Positions 17,808 through 27,348 of a stretch of DNA of 64,000 nucleotides are shown one piece after another. Positions within the stretch are counted from its first letter, which is position 1. Every line of letters starts with the position of its first letter. The notes beneath the pieces were generated by a model, which had not been told where the DNA came from, made no database searches, and was given only the letters and a program-made list of their open reading frames with translations. The position numbers were made by a program, and so were the translations under genes. This stretch comes from Comamonas testosteroni ATCC 11996 (GTDB lineage Bacteria; Pseudomonadota; Gammaproteobacteria; Burkholderiales; Burkholderiaceae_C): contig NZ_AHIL01000002.1 of assembly GCF_000241525.1 (NCBI RefSeq), forward strand, positions 62,001 to 126,000, written 5' to 3'.

Positions 17808-18223
17808 CGCGGTCTCTCCTCAGTCGGGGGAATGCCGCGCATTTTGGGCAAAAAAATCAAGGATTTACAGAGCCCACATGCAAATAGTTGCCTACCAAAG
17901 AGTTGCAGCAAGAAGCGCTATTTTTGAGCGCCATTTCAATGCACTTGACAGATTTTCAGCACTCATTAGAAACAGCCAGCCATAACTTCTGCCAAATTGA
18001 GCTCTAGTGCACTCAATTAAGTGGAATACACCAGATTCAGATCTTGGATTTCAACGATGAAGAGCGTAGATAGCGGCGAAAAACATGATTTTTGGCGATT
18101 TTTACCCGGACAAAACCTGAATCAGGACCAGAAACGGTGCTGTACTACCCGTGCCAAGGCGGACAAACACCCCAAACTGGCGGATTTAATTCCCTCAACT
18201 CTTGTTGGACATTCCGCCAGGCA
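17808..18223. other. Non-coding stretch upstream of bioB, no gene seen
   Basis: About 415 bases, clearly richer in A and T than the flanks. It must hold the promoter of the bio operon, which reads leftwards. I see a weak hairpin (GCGCT-N7-AGCGC near 17915-17933) but no convincing BirA- or BioR-type palindrome and no clear -35/-10 pair. Short open frames here lack family features or a ribosome-binding site. Confidence 0.5.
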
Positions 18224-18250
18224 CAAAAAAAGCCGCAGCAAGGCTGCGGC
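18224..18250 (-). terminator. Rho-independent terminator of the porin gene
   Basis: GCCGCAGC (18232-18239), loop AAG on the plus strand, GCTGCGGC (18243-18250); read leftwards it is an 8-bp stem followed by a run of Ts (18224-18231). It lies 14 bases beyond the porin stop codon. Confidence 0.92.
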
Positions 18251-18263
18251 GGGAGGCCGGGGC

Positions 18264-19259
18264 TCAGAAGGCGTGCGCCATGCCCACACCGAACGAAGTC
18301 CCCGAATCCGCACCGTACTCGTAGCTCTTGCGCCCCAGGCTGGCATAGAGCGTGGTGCGCTTGGACAGCGCGTAGTCGGCCCCCAGGGAATAGAAATGAT
18401 TGGTCTGCTCCTGCATGCGCTGGCGTCCATAGCCGGCCTTCAGCGTGGTCTGCCCCATCTGGTAGGTGGCACCCAGCGTCAGGGCCTTGGCCGAGAGTGC
18501 CGTCTGGGCCACGCGCGAGTAATCCCAGGCGGCCATCACGGCGGCCGCGCCAAAGCGGTATTTACCCGCGACAAAAGTGTCCTTGTCACCGCTGCCGTTG
18601 CGCTCGAAGGCCAGCATGCCGCTCAGGCTGTCCGAGTCGTAATTGAGAGAGGCCGAGTAACCGCGTCCTTCGCGGCGTAAGGTCAACGGCACCTCGGTGC
18701 GCTCCGGCGAGGCGCTCAGATGCAGAGTGAAGCCGCCCACCGTGGGCGAGTCGTAGAAGATGCCATTGGCCATGCGCCCATACTCAGCCGCGCCGTTGTT
18801 GCTGTAGCGGTCGGTAGGCGTGAGGTAGTGCCACTGATACCAGGCCGGCGAGGAGATGCGGTTGAAATTGGCCCAGGGGTCGAATTTCCAGTCCTGCGAC
18901 CACATGGCCGACAGGGCGCGGCCCAGGCGCAGATGGCCAAAGCCGCCCTGCAGGCCCACCGTGGACTCGTCATGCCAGAACGGCTTGCTGCCCTGATCCT
19001 CCAGACGCCCGGTATCGATATCGAAACGTGCGCTCAGACGAAACGTGGCCTTGAGGCCGCCGCCCAGGTCCTCCCAGCCAGCAATCGAGAGATTGCTGCG
19101 CTGAATCGTGCCGGCCTGAGCCGTGCCGTCAAAGCCGCGATAGATGCCGCCGTCAATCAGACCTCCAATGCTGACGCCGGAGGACTGGGCCGCCGCAGGC
19201 AGCACGGCTGACAAAAGAGTGAAACATGTGGAACAAGCAATGCCAGTACGCAAGCGCAT
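18264..19259 (-). CDS. Gram-negative general porin (betaproteobacterial type)
   Basis: 331 residues. A signal peptide (about residues 1-25, ending AAAQS) is followed by GVSIGGLIDGGIYRG, the standard first strand of Burkholderia/Comamonas porins, many alternating beta strands, a QGGFGHLRLGR segment and the C-terminal aromatic F (GVGMAHAF) needed for outer-membrane assembly. It forms a trimeric diffusion channel. The length is a little short of the usual 340-390 residues, with reduced loops. Single gene with its own terminator; about 250 bases of upstream DNA hold its promoter. Confidence 0.9.
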   Translation of the reverse strand: MRLRTGIACSTCFTLLSAVLPAAAQSSGVSIGGLIDGGIYRGFDGTAQAGTIQRSNLSIAGWEDLGGGLKATFRLSARFDIDTGRLEDQGSKPFWHDESTVGLQGGFGHLRLGRALSAMWSQDWKFDPWANFNRISSPAWYQWHYLTPTDRYSNNGAAEYGRMANGIFYDSPTVGGFTLHLSASPERTEVPLTLRREGRGYSASLNYDSDSLSGMLAFERNGSGDKDTFVAGKYRFGAAAVMAAWDYSRVAQTALSAKALTLGATYQMGQTTLKAGYGRQRMQEQTNHFYSLGADYALSKRTTLYASLGRKSYEYGADSGTSFGVGMAHAF

Positions 19260-19517
19260 GCCGGTGGTTCTCCTTGAATTGTGAAGTCACTGCCCCCGCA
19301 GCCAGCTCTTGGCACAGCAGAGGACAGAGAAGGTCGAAGACCTGTGAGATGAGGCGATGACAGGCAGTCAGGTCCTGCCTGATGCACTGAAGACAGCCGG
19401 AACATGGCTGGCAGCGGAGCTGCCAATTCCGACCCGAGAAGCCTGCTCAAAAAGCAGGCAACGAGACGCATTATGAAAGTGGGGCCTTGGCAGAGTCCAG
19501 CCCAACGTCAGCTTGGT

Positions 19518-20663
19518 TCAGCCGCTGCGCGCCACGCCGGAGGTGGCCCAGATGCGGTTCATCTCGCTGCAAAAAGGCTGGGCACAGGGTGCCAGGCCCT
19601 GGTACTGGCAGCCTTCGGTCATGCATAGATGCGAACGGTGCTCGCCGCTGCGGCGCGGAACAGGCAGGGCATTGGCAGCCTGGGCCGCCGCCATCATCAG
19701 CCAGGGATCGGACTTGTTCTGCAGCAGCTGCTGCACTTCCTGCGCCAGCGCCGGTGCGGGCAGGGCCAGGGGCAGACCGGCCATCTGTGCCGGCGTCGCC
19801 TGAGCGGCGCTCGCCGTGACGGGCTGCAGCTCCAGCCACAGCAATGCGCTGGTGGCAAGCGTGCTGGTCGCTGCGGGCGACTGCGGCTGCACCACCAGCG
19901 CCAGAGGGCCGCTGCTCAAGACACCCGGATCCGCCATGGGCAGGCGCAGAGCCGTCCCCGCTCCCTGGGCTGCCGGGATGCTTGGGGCGCCCACAGCCTG
20001 CGCCCAGGCGGCGGGCACCTGCAATGTCAGGGAAAAGCTGCGCTCGCCTTGCGGCGTGACCAGCGTGCCTTGCTGCACCAGCCAGTTCTGCAGCTGGGGC
20101 AGACGCGGTGCGGCAGCGCCGCCAGCAGCAGCTGCTGCCATGCCCTGCTGTGCCTGCTCCAGCGCCACGGCCGCCGTGGGCGACAGGGCCGCAGCCGTCT
20201 GCAAAGCCGAGCTGGGCGGCTGCGCGCCAGACGCCGCAGCCTGCGCCAAGGCCTGCATCAGCGCAACCGATCCCTGCTGGCCGGACAGCAGCTGCAAGGG
20301 CTGGGCCTGCCCCTGCAGGCTGACCTGAACCTGCGCGAGCAGGCTTTGCACAAATTGCTGCACGGCCGCTGGCAGGCCCTGACTGGGCCAGCTCGCTGCA
20401 GGCGCACCGGGTTGGGCTTGCACCTGCAGGGCCAGCTGCGCAATCAGATGTTCAAAGGCCTGGAGCTTGAGGTTCTGCAAGGTTTGCGGCGACCACTGCA
20501 CCATGCTGGTCGCCGGGGACGGCGCCTGAGCGGCAGGCGGTTGCTGCACTGCGGGAAGATCCGGGACAGCGGTTGCAGCCACATTGCCGACCTGCGCTGC
20601 CGCCTGGCCCGTGGGCACGGACACGGGCAGTACGGGGGCAACGGGTTGCAGTGGAGCAGTCAT
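19518..20663 (-). CDS. Ala/Gln/Pro-rich protein of unknown function with C-terminal four-Cys motif
   Basis: 381 residues. I do not recognise a family with confidence. Residues 1-330 are dominated by Ala, Gln, Pro, Leu and Val with no signal peptide or membrane helix; a middle segment (GERSFSLTLQVPAAWAQAV) looks folded. This composition recalls FliK hook-length proteins, but no other flagellar gene is near. The last 45 residues change character: C-x4-C-x7-C-x4-C (HLCMTEGCQ... APCAQPFCSEM), followed by NRIWATSGVARSG. That could be a small metal-binding module. It lies 188 bases downstream of the metH half on the same strand and may share its transcript. Confidence 0.6.
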   Translation of the reverse strand: MTAPLQPVAPVLPVSVPTGQAAAQVGNVAATAVPDLPAVQQPPAAQAPSPATSMVQWSPQTLQNLKLQAFEHLIAQLALQVQAQPGAPAASWPSQGLPAAVQQFVQSLLAQVQVSLQGQAQPLQLLSGQQGSVALMQALAQAAASGAQPPSSALQTAAALSPTAAVALEQAQQGMAAAAAGGAAAPRLPQLQNWLVQQGTLVTPQGERSFSLTLQVPAAWAQAVGAPSIPAAQGAGTALRLPMADPGVLSSGPLALVVQPQSPAATSTLATSALLWLELQPVTASAAQATPAQMAGLPLALPAPALAQEVQQLLQNKSDPWLMMAAAQAANALPVPRRSGEHRSHLCMTEGCQYQGLAPCAQPFCSEMNRIWATSGVARSG

Positions 20664-20851
20664 GCGGTCGTCGGTGCTGGGGCAGCAAAGCCGGAATCAG
20701 GCCATTGTGCCCGCCCCTGCGGATAAGCATCGGAAAAAGAGCTGCCAGTGCTTGTGGCTCAGGCACCAGGGCTGCCCGGATCGTGCCGGAGCCGCATGGT
20801 TCACGCCTGCGATCCGAAGCGCGGGTCAGAGGCGAACCATTGCGGGCTGAA

Positions 20852-21928
20852 TCAGGCTTCGGCCGGGTAGAACAGCTTGCGCGTGGCCGTGGCCTGCACG
20901 GCCTTGGCAATGGCACCGATATGGTCGGGTGTGGTGCCGCAGCAGCCGCCCACGATATTGACCAGACCTTCGGCCGCGAACTCGTGCACCAGACGGCTGG
21001 TGATCTCGGGCGTTTCGTCAAAGCCGGTGTCGCTCATGGGGTTGGGCAGACCGGCATTGGGGTAACAGCTGATGAAGGTGTCGGGAGCCGCCTTGGCCAG
21101 CTCCTGCACATAGGGACGCATGAGCGTGGCACCCAGGGCGCAGTTCAGGCCCACGGACAGCGGGTTGCTATGGCGCACGCTGTGCCAGAAGGCCGTCACG
21201 GTCTGCCCGCTCAGAATGCGACCCGAGGCATCGGTCACCGTGCCGCTGATCATGATGGGCAGGCGCTCGCCGGTCTGCTCGAAGGCCTCGTCCACGGCAA
21301 ACAGCGCGGCCTTGGCGTTGAGGGTATCGAAGATGGTCTCGACCAGAATTACGTCGGCACCGCCTTCAATCAGCGCCAGCGTCTGCTCCAGATAGGCCTG
21401 GCGCAGCTGCTCGAAGGTGATGTTGCGTGCGGCAGGGTCGTTCACATCGGGGCTGATGGAGGCCGTCTTGGGCGTGGGGCCCAGGGCTCCGGCCACATAG
21501 CGCTTGTGGTCGGGCGTGCTGTACTTGTCGCAGGCCGCACGCGCGAGCTGGGCGCTCTTGAGGTTCATCTCATAGGCCAGATCGGCCATGTGATAGTCCT
21601 CCTGCGCAATCGTGGTCGCACCAAAGGTGTTGGTCTCGATCAGATCGGCGCCGGCAGCCAGGTATTTCTCATGGATGTCGCGAATCACGTCGGGACGGGT
21701 CAGCGACAGCAGCTCGTTGTTGCCCTTGACGTCATGGGCAAAGTCCTTGAAGCGCTCGCCCGCACCTTCGGCACCGGCATAGCCCTCGCCGCGATACTGA
21801 GCCTCGCCCAGCTTGAAACGCTGAATCATGGTACCCATCGCACCGTCAAGAATGACGAGGCGCTTGGCAAGCGTTGCGGGCAGCTCCTGGGCTCGGGTGT
21901 AGGCGGGGGTGGGGTGCGACTGGCTCAT
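20852..21928 (-). CDS. metH: Homocysteine S-methyltransferase half of a split methionine synthase
   Basis: 358 residues, covering only the N-terminal homocysteine-binding domain of Met[16 protein letters not shown] start, [15 protein letters not shown], the first zinc-ligand Cys in VGLNCALGA and the vicinal cysteine pair in [12 protein letters not shown]. The folate, cobalamin and reactivation domains of full MetH (about 1200 residues) are missing. In Comamonadaceae I know MetH to be commonly encoded as two genes, with the cobalamin part next door. Here neither neighbour is the second half: alkB lies upstream and the four-Cys protein downstream. The gene is intact, with complete ligands, so it is not a truncation of a single-gene form. 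Confidence 0.88.
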   Translation of the reverse strand: MSQSHPTPAYTRAQELPATLAKRLVILDGAMGTMIQRFKLGEAQYRGEGYAGAEGAGERFKDFAHDVKGNNELLSLTRPDVIRDIHEKYLAAGADLIETNTFGATTIAQEDYHMADLAYEMNLKSAQLARAACDKYSTPDHKRYVAGALGPTPKTASISPDVNDPAARNITFEQLRQAYLEQTLALIEGGADVILVETIFDTLNAKAALFAVDEAFEQTGERLPIMISGTVTDASGRILSGQTVTAFWHSVRHSNPLSVGLNCALGATLMRPYVQELAKAAPDTFISCYPNAGLPNPMSDTGFDETPEITSRLVHEFAAEGLVNIVGGCCGTTPDHIGAIAKAVQATATRKLFYPAEA

Positions 21929-21994
21929 AGACCGCCATTGTAGGAAAGCTGGCAGGCTTTGCCGGGCTGCCGGGCATTGCCCTGCCGCCAGCGC

Positions 21995-22669
21995 CTATTC
22001 CGATGGCTGGCCTGCCGGGTAGCGAGCCTTGGCCATGCGGAACGTCAGATTCCAGCGCTCATTGCCAAGCAGCGGGTGTTGGCCCTGCTTGAGCGGGGCG
22101 ACGCCATGAAACACCAGGCGCGAACGCCCGCCCCAGACCAGCACATCGCCATGGGTGAGCGCAAGGCGCCGGGTGGGACTCTGGCGCGTCAGCCCGCCCC
22201 AGAGAAAGCTGCAAGCCAGGCCCAGCGAAACCGAGACTATGGGCGCCGCATAGTCATGTTCGTCCTGGTCGCGGTGCAAACCCATGCGCGCGCCCGGCTG
22301 ATAGCGGTTGATCAGGCAGGCATCGGGCGCAAAATCCGGATAGCCGGCCAGCGCCGCAGCCCTTGCGGCCTGCTCGCACAGAAAAGCGGGGATGGCAGGC
22401 CAGGGCTTGCCGGTCTGCGGATCGACGGCGCTGTAGCGATAGCCCTGCAGATCCGAAATCCAGCCCCAGCCGCCGGCGTTGGTGATCGCCACCGACATGA
22501 ACTTTCCGCCGGGCACCTGCATGTTTCGAAATGCGGCCCGTGTCTGCAAAGCCGTCACATCGGCCACCCAGCGCTGCTCCTGGGCTGCCGCAAAACCGCG
22601 CAGCAGCACGGCACCGTCATCAATGATTTCGGCGGGCAGGGGTTCGTCAGGAAACAGCGAAAGCGTCAT
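21995..22669 (-). CDS. alkB: AlkB-type Fe(II)/2-oxoglutarate DNA repair dioxygenase
   Basis: 224 residues from the ATG at 22669 (open frame upstream overlaps the outer-membrane gene). Oxidative demethylation of 1-methyladenine and 3-methylcytosine in DNA or RNA. Iron ligands are in HRDQDE and the VFHGV histidine; the 2-oxoglutarate arginine is in RWNLTFR; a NRYQPGARMGLH segment precedes. It starts 10 bases after the stop of the RND outer-membrane gene, so it is probably the last gene of the pump transcript. No ada or aidB is nearby. Confidence 0.92.
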   Translation of the reverse strand: MTLSLFPDEPLPAEIIDDGAVLLRGFAAAQEQRWVADVTALQTRAAFRNMQVPGGKFMSVAITNAGGWGWISDLQGYRYSAVDPQTGKPWPAIPAFLCEQAARAAALAGYPDFAPDACLINRYQPGARMGLHRDQDEHDYAAPIVSVSLGLACSFLWGGLTRQSPTRRLALTHGDVLVWGGRSRLVFHGVAPLKQGQHPLLGNERWNLTFRMAKARYPAGQPSE

Positions 22670-22679
22670 TGCAGCGCCA

Positions 22680-24149
22680 TCATAGGCTTGGCCGGTGGCG
22701 GCCCTCCCAGCCGCCGGCCAGCGCCTGATACAGCGCCACGGCGGCACGCAGGCCGCGCGCGCGGCTGTCGGCCGCCGCGTCCTGGGCCGCGTAGAGGTCG
22801 CGCTGTGCGTCCAGCACCTCGTACAGGCCCACGCTGCCCAGGCGGTAGCGGCGCTGCGCGAGCTGCTCGGCCCGTGCACGCTGCTCGGCGGCCTGGGCCA
22901 GATGGGCGTCCTCGGTGCGGGTGCGCGTGAGAAGCACCAGGGCGTTTTCGGTGTCCTCCAGCGCCAGCAGCACGCTTTGCTGGTACTGGGCCAGCGCGAC
23001 CTGGGCACCGGCCTCGCTGGCAGCGATGCGCGCGCGCACGCGGCCCACGTCGAGAAAAGACCAGTCCACACCCAGGAACACGCTGCGGCTCGCGCTGCCG
23101 GCCTCGAACAGCGCTCCCGTGCTGAGAGCGGAGCTGCCCAGCAGACCGCCCAGCGACAGGCGCGGGAACAGCTCGGCCGTGGCCACGCCCACCCGCGCAG
23201 TGGCGGCATGCAGACGCGCCTCGGCGGCGGCCACATCGGGGCGACGGCGCAACAGGTCGGCGGGCGTGCCGGGAGCGATGCTCTGCGGCAACTGCGGCAA
23301 CGCGGCCGGTGCGTCCAGCGCTGCGATCAGTGCCTCGGGCACCTGGCCGGTAAGCACGGCCAGCCGGTGCTGTTCCATGGCGATCCGTGCCTGCAGCGCC
23401 GGAATGCGCGAGCGCGTGGTCTCCAGCTGCGCCTGGGCGCGCGCTAGGTCGAAGTCGGTGCCGCTGCCATGCGCCAGCCGCAGCTGCACCAGGCGCAGCG
23501 TATCTTGCTGATTGGCGGCATTGGCTTCGGCCAGATGCAGACGCTGCTGCCAGCCGCGCAGATCAGCGTAGCTGGCCGCGACCTGGGCAGCAATGGCGAC
23601 CTGCAGCGCAGCCAGATCAGCGGCGCTGGCACGCAGGTCGGCGCTGCCGGCCTCGATGCTGCGACGCACGCGACCGAACAGATCCAGCTCCCAGCTCGCG
23701 TTGATGCCGGCGCTGTAGCTGCGCTGGCTTCGCGGCCCGCTTTGTGCCCCGCTTGGTGCCTGGCTTTCGCTGCGTCTTTGCTGCAGCGCCTGGCCCGACA
23801 CGGTGAGCGTTGGCAGCTGATCAAGACGGCTTTCGCTCAGCAGGGCCTGGGCCGCATCGAGTCGCGCCAGCGCACCGCGCAGCTCCTGGTTGGCCCGCAG
23901 GGCCTGCTCGACCAGCTGCGTGAGTTGCACATCCTGGAACTGACGCCAGAACGCGGCATCGGAGCCGATCTCTGGGGATGCCTGCTGCGGGACTGCGGAC
24001 GGCTCGGCCCGCGCGAACTGCGCGCCGGCCTCAGGCGGCTCGGGTGCGCGGAAATCGGGACCGACGGCGCAGCCTGCGAGCAGGGCCGAAAGGCCCGCCA
24101 CGGCCCATGCCAGCGCATGCCGGCGCAGAGGTTGGGAGATCTCAGACAT
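22680..24149 (-). CDS. RND efflux outer-membrane lipoprotein (NodT/OprN family)
   Basis: 489 residues from the ATG at 24149 (GGAGGG ahead of it). Lipoprotein signal with lipobox LLAGC near residue 27. Two TolC-like repeats follow, with YSAGINASWELDLFGRVRR, LLRRRPDVAAAEARL and RYRLGSVGLYEVLDAQRDLY. It provides the trimeric outer-membrane duct for the pump next to it. It overlaps the RND gene by 8 bases, so the two are translationally coupled. Confidence 0.93.
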   Translation of the reverse strand: MSEISQPLRRHALAWAVAGLSALLAGCAVGPDFRAPEPPEAGAQFARAEPSAVPQQASPEIGSDAAFWRQFQDVQLTQLVEQALRANQELRGALARLDAAQALLSESRLDQLPTLTVSGQALQQRRSESQAPSGAQSGPRSQRSYSAGINASWELDLFGRVRRSIEAGSADLRASAADLAALQVAIAAQVAASYADLRGWQQRLHLAEANAANQQDTLRLVQLRLAHGSGTDFDLARAQAQLETTRSRIPALQARIAMEQHRLAVLTGQVPEALIAALDAPAALPQLPQSIAPGTPADLLRRRPDVAAAEARLHAATARVGVATAELFPRLSLGGLLGSSALSTGALFEAGSASRSVFLGVDWSFLDVGRVRARIAASEAGAQVALAQYQQSVLLALEDTENALVLLTRTRTEDAHLAQAAEQRARAEQLAQRRYRLGSVGLYEVLDAQRDLYAAQDAAADSRARGLRAAVALYQALAGGWEGRHRPSL

Positions 24150-27100
24150 GGCTGCCCTCCAAGGATGCGGGTGAAACAGGTGAAGCGGGATGGGCAGGCG
24201 TTCGGGTCGCCAGCGACCGCCCCGACAGACGGCGCAACGTGACGTAGAACACCGGCGTGAGGAAGAGGCCAAACAGGGTTACGCCCAGCATGCCCGAGAA
24301 CACCGTCACGCCAGTGGCAGCGCGCACCTCGCTGCCTGCGCCGCTGCCGATCAGCAAGGGAACGGCGCCCGCGATGAAGGCGATGGAGGTCATGACGATG
24401 GGACGCAGCCGCAGGCGGCAGGCCTGCAGCGCGGCATCGACGATGGGCGAGCCGCGCATCTCCAGCTCGCGAGCGAACTCCACGATCAAAATCGCGTTCT
24501 TGCAGGCCAGGCCCATGAGCACCACCAGGCCGACCTGCACGAAGACATTGTTGTCCCCTCCGGCCAGCCACACGCCGAACAGCGCCGCGCAGATGCACAC
24601 GGGCACGATCAGGATCACGGCCAGCGGCAGGGTCCAGCTTTCGTAGAGCGCGGCCAGCACCAGAAACACCAGCATCACGGCGATCACGAAGACCACGGCA
24701 GCGGCATGGCTCTGTTCGACCTGCTGGTAGCTCAGGTCCGTCCAGGCCAGCTCGATGCCGCGCGGCAGCGTGCGCTGCGCGATCTCCTGTAGCTTGGTCA
24801 GCACCTCGGCCGAGGACAGCAGGCGCGGATCGGAATCGCCGATCAGATCGGCGGCTGGAAAGCCGTTGTAGCGCAGCACCGGATCAGGCCCGTAGCTGGG
24901 CACCACGGTGACCATGGAGCCTATGGGCACCATCTCGCCGCGCGCGTTGCGCGTGCGCAGCTGGGCGATGTCCTCCACGGCCTGGCGGTAGTCGGCATCG
25001 GCCTGCAGCATCACGCGCCAGACGCGGCCGAAGGCGTTGAAGTCGTTGACGTAGACCGAGCCCAGATAGGCCTGCAGGGTCTGGAACAGATCGGTCAGCG
25101 CCACGCCCTGGGCCTTGGCCTTGATGCGGTCCACCTTCACTTCCAGCTGCGGGATATTGGACTGGTAGCTGCTGACCGGGTAGGTCATGCCTGGTGTCTT
25201 GGCAATCTCGGCCTGAAAGGCCTCAAGCGCCTGCTGCAGCGCTGCATAGCCCAGGCCCGCCCGGTCCTGCAGGAACAGCGAATAACCCGATCCGTTGCCC
25301 AGGCCCTGGATGGGCGGCGGCATCAGCGCATAGGCGAAGCCGCCTTCGATCTGAGCGAACTTGGCACCCAGCTCGGCATTGATGGCCTCGGCGCTGCGGG
25401 TGCGCTCGCCGAAGGGCTTGAGCATGATGTAGGAGCTGGTCAGATTGGGCGTGGTCGTGGACTGCAGCGCATTGAAGCCCGCGAAGGCCGCGACCATGTC
25501 CACACCATCCACGCTCTTGGCCGCCTCCACCATCTGACGCGTGACCGCATCGGTGCGGTTCAGCGACGCACCCTCGGGCAGCTTGGCGCCGGCAAACAGG
25601 TAGAGCTTGTCCTGCATGGGGATGAAGCCGCCGGGCACGGCATGGAACAGCACGGCGGTGCCGGCCAGCAGTGCCGCATAGACCGCGAACACCAGGCCGC
25701 GTCGGCGCAGCGAGCGACCCACCGAGTTCTGGTAGCCGTGGGCGCTGCGATCGAAGAAGCGGTTGAAGGGCCGGAAGAGCCAGCCCAGGCCCTTGTCGAT
25801 GACGCGTGCCAGCGCGTCGCGCGGTGCGCCGTGCGGCTGCAGCAGCTTGGCCGCCAGTGCCGGCGACAGGGTCAACGAGTTGATGGCCGAGATCACCGTG
25901 GAGATGGCAATCGTCACCGCGAACTGCTGGTAGAACTGGCCCGTGACGCCGCTGAGAAAGGCCATGGGAACGAAGACCGCGCACAGAACCAGGGCGATGG
26001 CGATGATGGGCCCGGAGACCTCCTTCATGGCCAGATGGGCCGCCTCCTGTGGGCTGTGGCCCTGCTCGATGTAGCGCTCCACGTTCTCGACCACGACGAT
26101 GGCGTCGTCCACCACGATGCCGATCGCCAGCACCAGGCCGAACAGCGTCAGCGTGTTGATGGAATAGCCCAGCAGGTACAGGCCCGCGAACGTGCCGATG
26201 ATAGACACGGGCACGGCCAGCAGCGGAATGATGGAGGCGCGCCAGGTCTGCAAAAAGACGATGACCACCAGCACCACGAGGATCACGGCCTCGATCAGCG
26301 TGCTCTGCACGGCCTTGATCGAGTCGCGCACAAAGACCGTGGGGTCCCAGACGGATTCGAAGGCCACGCCTTCAGGCAGGTCCTTCGAGAGCCGGTCCAT
26401 GGCCGCGTAGACCTGCTCGGCCACGCCCAGCGCATTCGCGCCCGGCGACAGGAAGATGCCCACGGCCGCCATGTTCTTGGTGTCGCTCCACGAGCGCAGC
26501 GTGTAGTCGCTGGCGCCCAGCTCGATGCGCGCCACGTCGGCCAGACGCACGACCTGACCGCCTTCGCCGCTCTTGAGCACAATGCTGCCGAACTCCTCGG
26601 CCGTCTTCAGCCGCCCGCGCACATTGATGGACAGCAGCTTGTCGGACTTCTGCGCACTGGGCTCGGCGCCCAGCTGGCCGGCCGAGACCTGGATGTTCTG
26701 CTCGCGGATGGCTGCGATCACCTCGCCGGCCGTGAGCTGGCGTGCCGCCACCTTGTGCGGGTCCAGCCAGACACGCATCGCATAGTCGCCCGCGCCGTAG
26801 ATGCCCACGTCGCCCACGCCGGGAATGCGCGCCAGCACATCCTTGATCTTGAGCGTGACATGGTTGCGCAGGTACAGCGCATCATGCCGGCCATCCTTGG
26901 AGACCAGGCCCACGTACATCAGCGGTGTGGACGCCTGCTTCTGCGTGGTCACGCCGAACTGTCGCACCTCCTCGGGCAGCCGGCTCTGGGCCTGGCTGAC
27001 GCGGTTCTGCACGCGCACGGCTGCGGTGTCGGGATCGATTTCTGGGCGGAAGGTGGCAACCACCTGCAGACTGCCGTCCGAAGCCGCGACCGACTTCATG

Positions 27101-27336
27101 TACATCAGGCCTTCGACCCCGTTGATGGCCTCCTCCAGTGGCACGGCCACCGACTCGGCGACCTCCTTGGGATTGGCCCCCGGATAGGTGGCGCGCACGA
27201 CCACGCTGGGCGGCACGACCTCGGGATATTCGCCCACCGGCAGCTGCGGAATGGCCACCAGGCCGACGGCGAACATGATGATGGAGAGCACGACCGCGAA
27301 GATGGGCCGGTCTATGAAGAATTTGGAGAAGTCCAT
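24142..27336 (-). CDS. RND multidrug efflux permease (HAE1 family, MexF-like)
   Basis: 1064 residues, twelve membrane helices and two large periplasmic loops. The start MDFSKFFIDRPIFA and the segment REQNIQVSAGQLGAEP closely follow MexF as I remember it. The proton-relay aspartates lie in GIVVDDAIVVVENVER (helix 4). It pumps hydrophobic drugs and metabolites from periplasm or inner membrane using the proton gradient. MexF-type pumps typically expel chloramphenicol, quinolones and trimethoprim; the true substrates here are not readable. Middle gene of an adaptor-pump-duct operon; complete, with no frameshift. Confidence 0.95.
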   Translation of the reverse strand: MDFSKFFIDRPIFAVVLSIIMFAVGLVAIPQLPVGEYPEVVPPSVVVRATYPGANPKEVAESVAVPLEEAINGVEGLMYMKSVAASDGSLQVVATFRPEIDPDTAAVRVQNRVSQAQSRLPEEVRQFGVTTQKQASTPLMYVGLVSKDGRHDALYLRNHVTLKIKDVLARIPGVGDVGIYGAGDYAMRVWLDPHKVAARQLTAGEVIAAIREQNIQVSAGQLGAEPSAQKSDKLLSINVRGRLKTAEEFGSIVLKSGEGGQVVRLADVARIELGASDYTLRSWSDTKNMAAVGIFLSPGANALGVAEQVYAAMDRLSKDLPEGVAFESVWDPTVFVRDSIKAVQSTLIEAVILVVLVVIVFLQTWRASIIPLLAVPVSIIGTFAGLYLLGYSINTLTLFGLVLAIGIVVDDAIVVVENVERYIEQGHSPQEAAHLAMKEVSGPIIAIALVLCAVFVPMAFLSGVTGQFYQQFAVTIAISTVISAINSLTLSPALAAKLLQPHGAPRDALARVIDKGLGWLFRPFNRFFDRSAHGYQNSVGRSLRRRGLVFAVYAALLAGTAVLFHAVPGGFIPMQDKLYLFAGAKLPEGASLNRTDAVTRQMVEAAKSVDGVDMVAAFAGFNALQSTTTPNLTSSYIMLKPFGERTRSAEAINAELGAKFAQIEGGFAYALMPPPIQGLGNGSGYSLFLQDRAGLGYAALQQALEAFQAEIAKTPGMTYPVSSYQSNIPQLEVKVDRIKAKAQGVALTDLFQTLQAYLGSVYVNDFNAFGRVWRVMLQADADYRQAVEDIAQLRTRNARGEMVPIGSMVTVVPSYGPDPVLRYNGFPAADLIGDSDPRLLSSAEVLTKLQEIAQRTLPRGIELAWTDLSYQQVEQSHAAAVVFVIAVMLVFLVLAALYESWTLPLAVILIVPVCICAALFGVWLAGGDNNVFVQVGLVVLMGLACKNAILIVEFARELEMRGSPIVDAALQACRLRLRPIVMTSIAFIAGAVPLLIGSGAGSEVRAATGVTVFSGMLGVTLFGLFLTPVFYVTLRRLSGRSLATRTPAHPASPVSPASLEGSHV

Positions 27337-27348
27337 GGCACTCCCTCC

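Noticed and set aside
17808-18223. BirA or BioR operator before bioB
   Set aside because: No palindrome resembling either known site could be found.
19441-19459. Terminator after the four-Cys protein gene (GCCTGCT-N5-AGCAGGC)
   Set aside because: A 7-bp hairpin is present, but no T run follows in the leftward direction; left as an unassigned hairpin.
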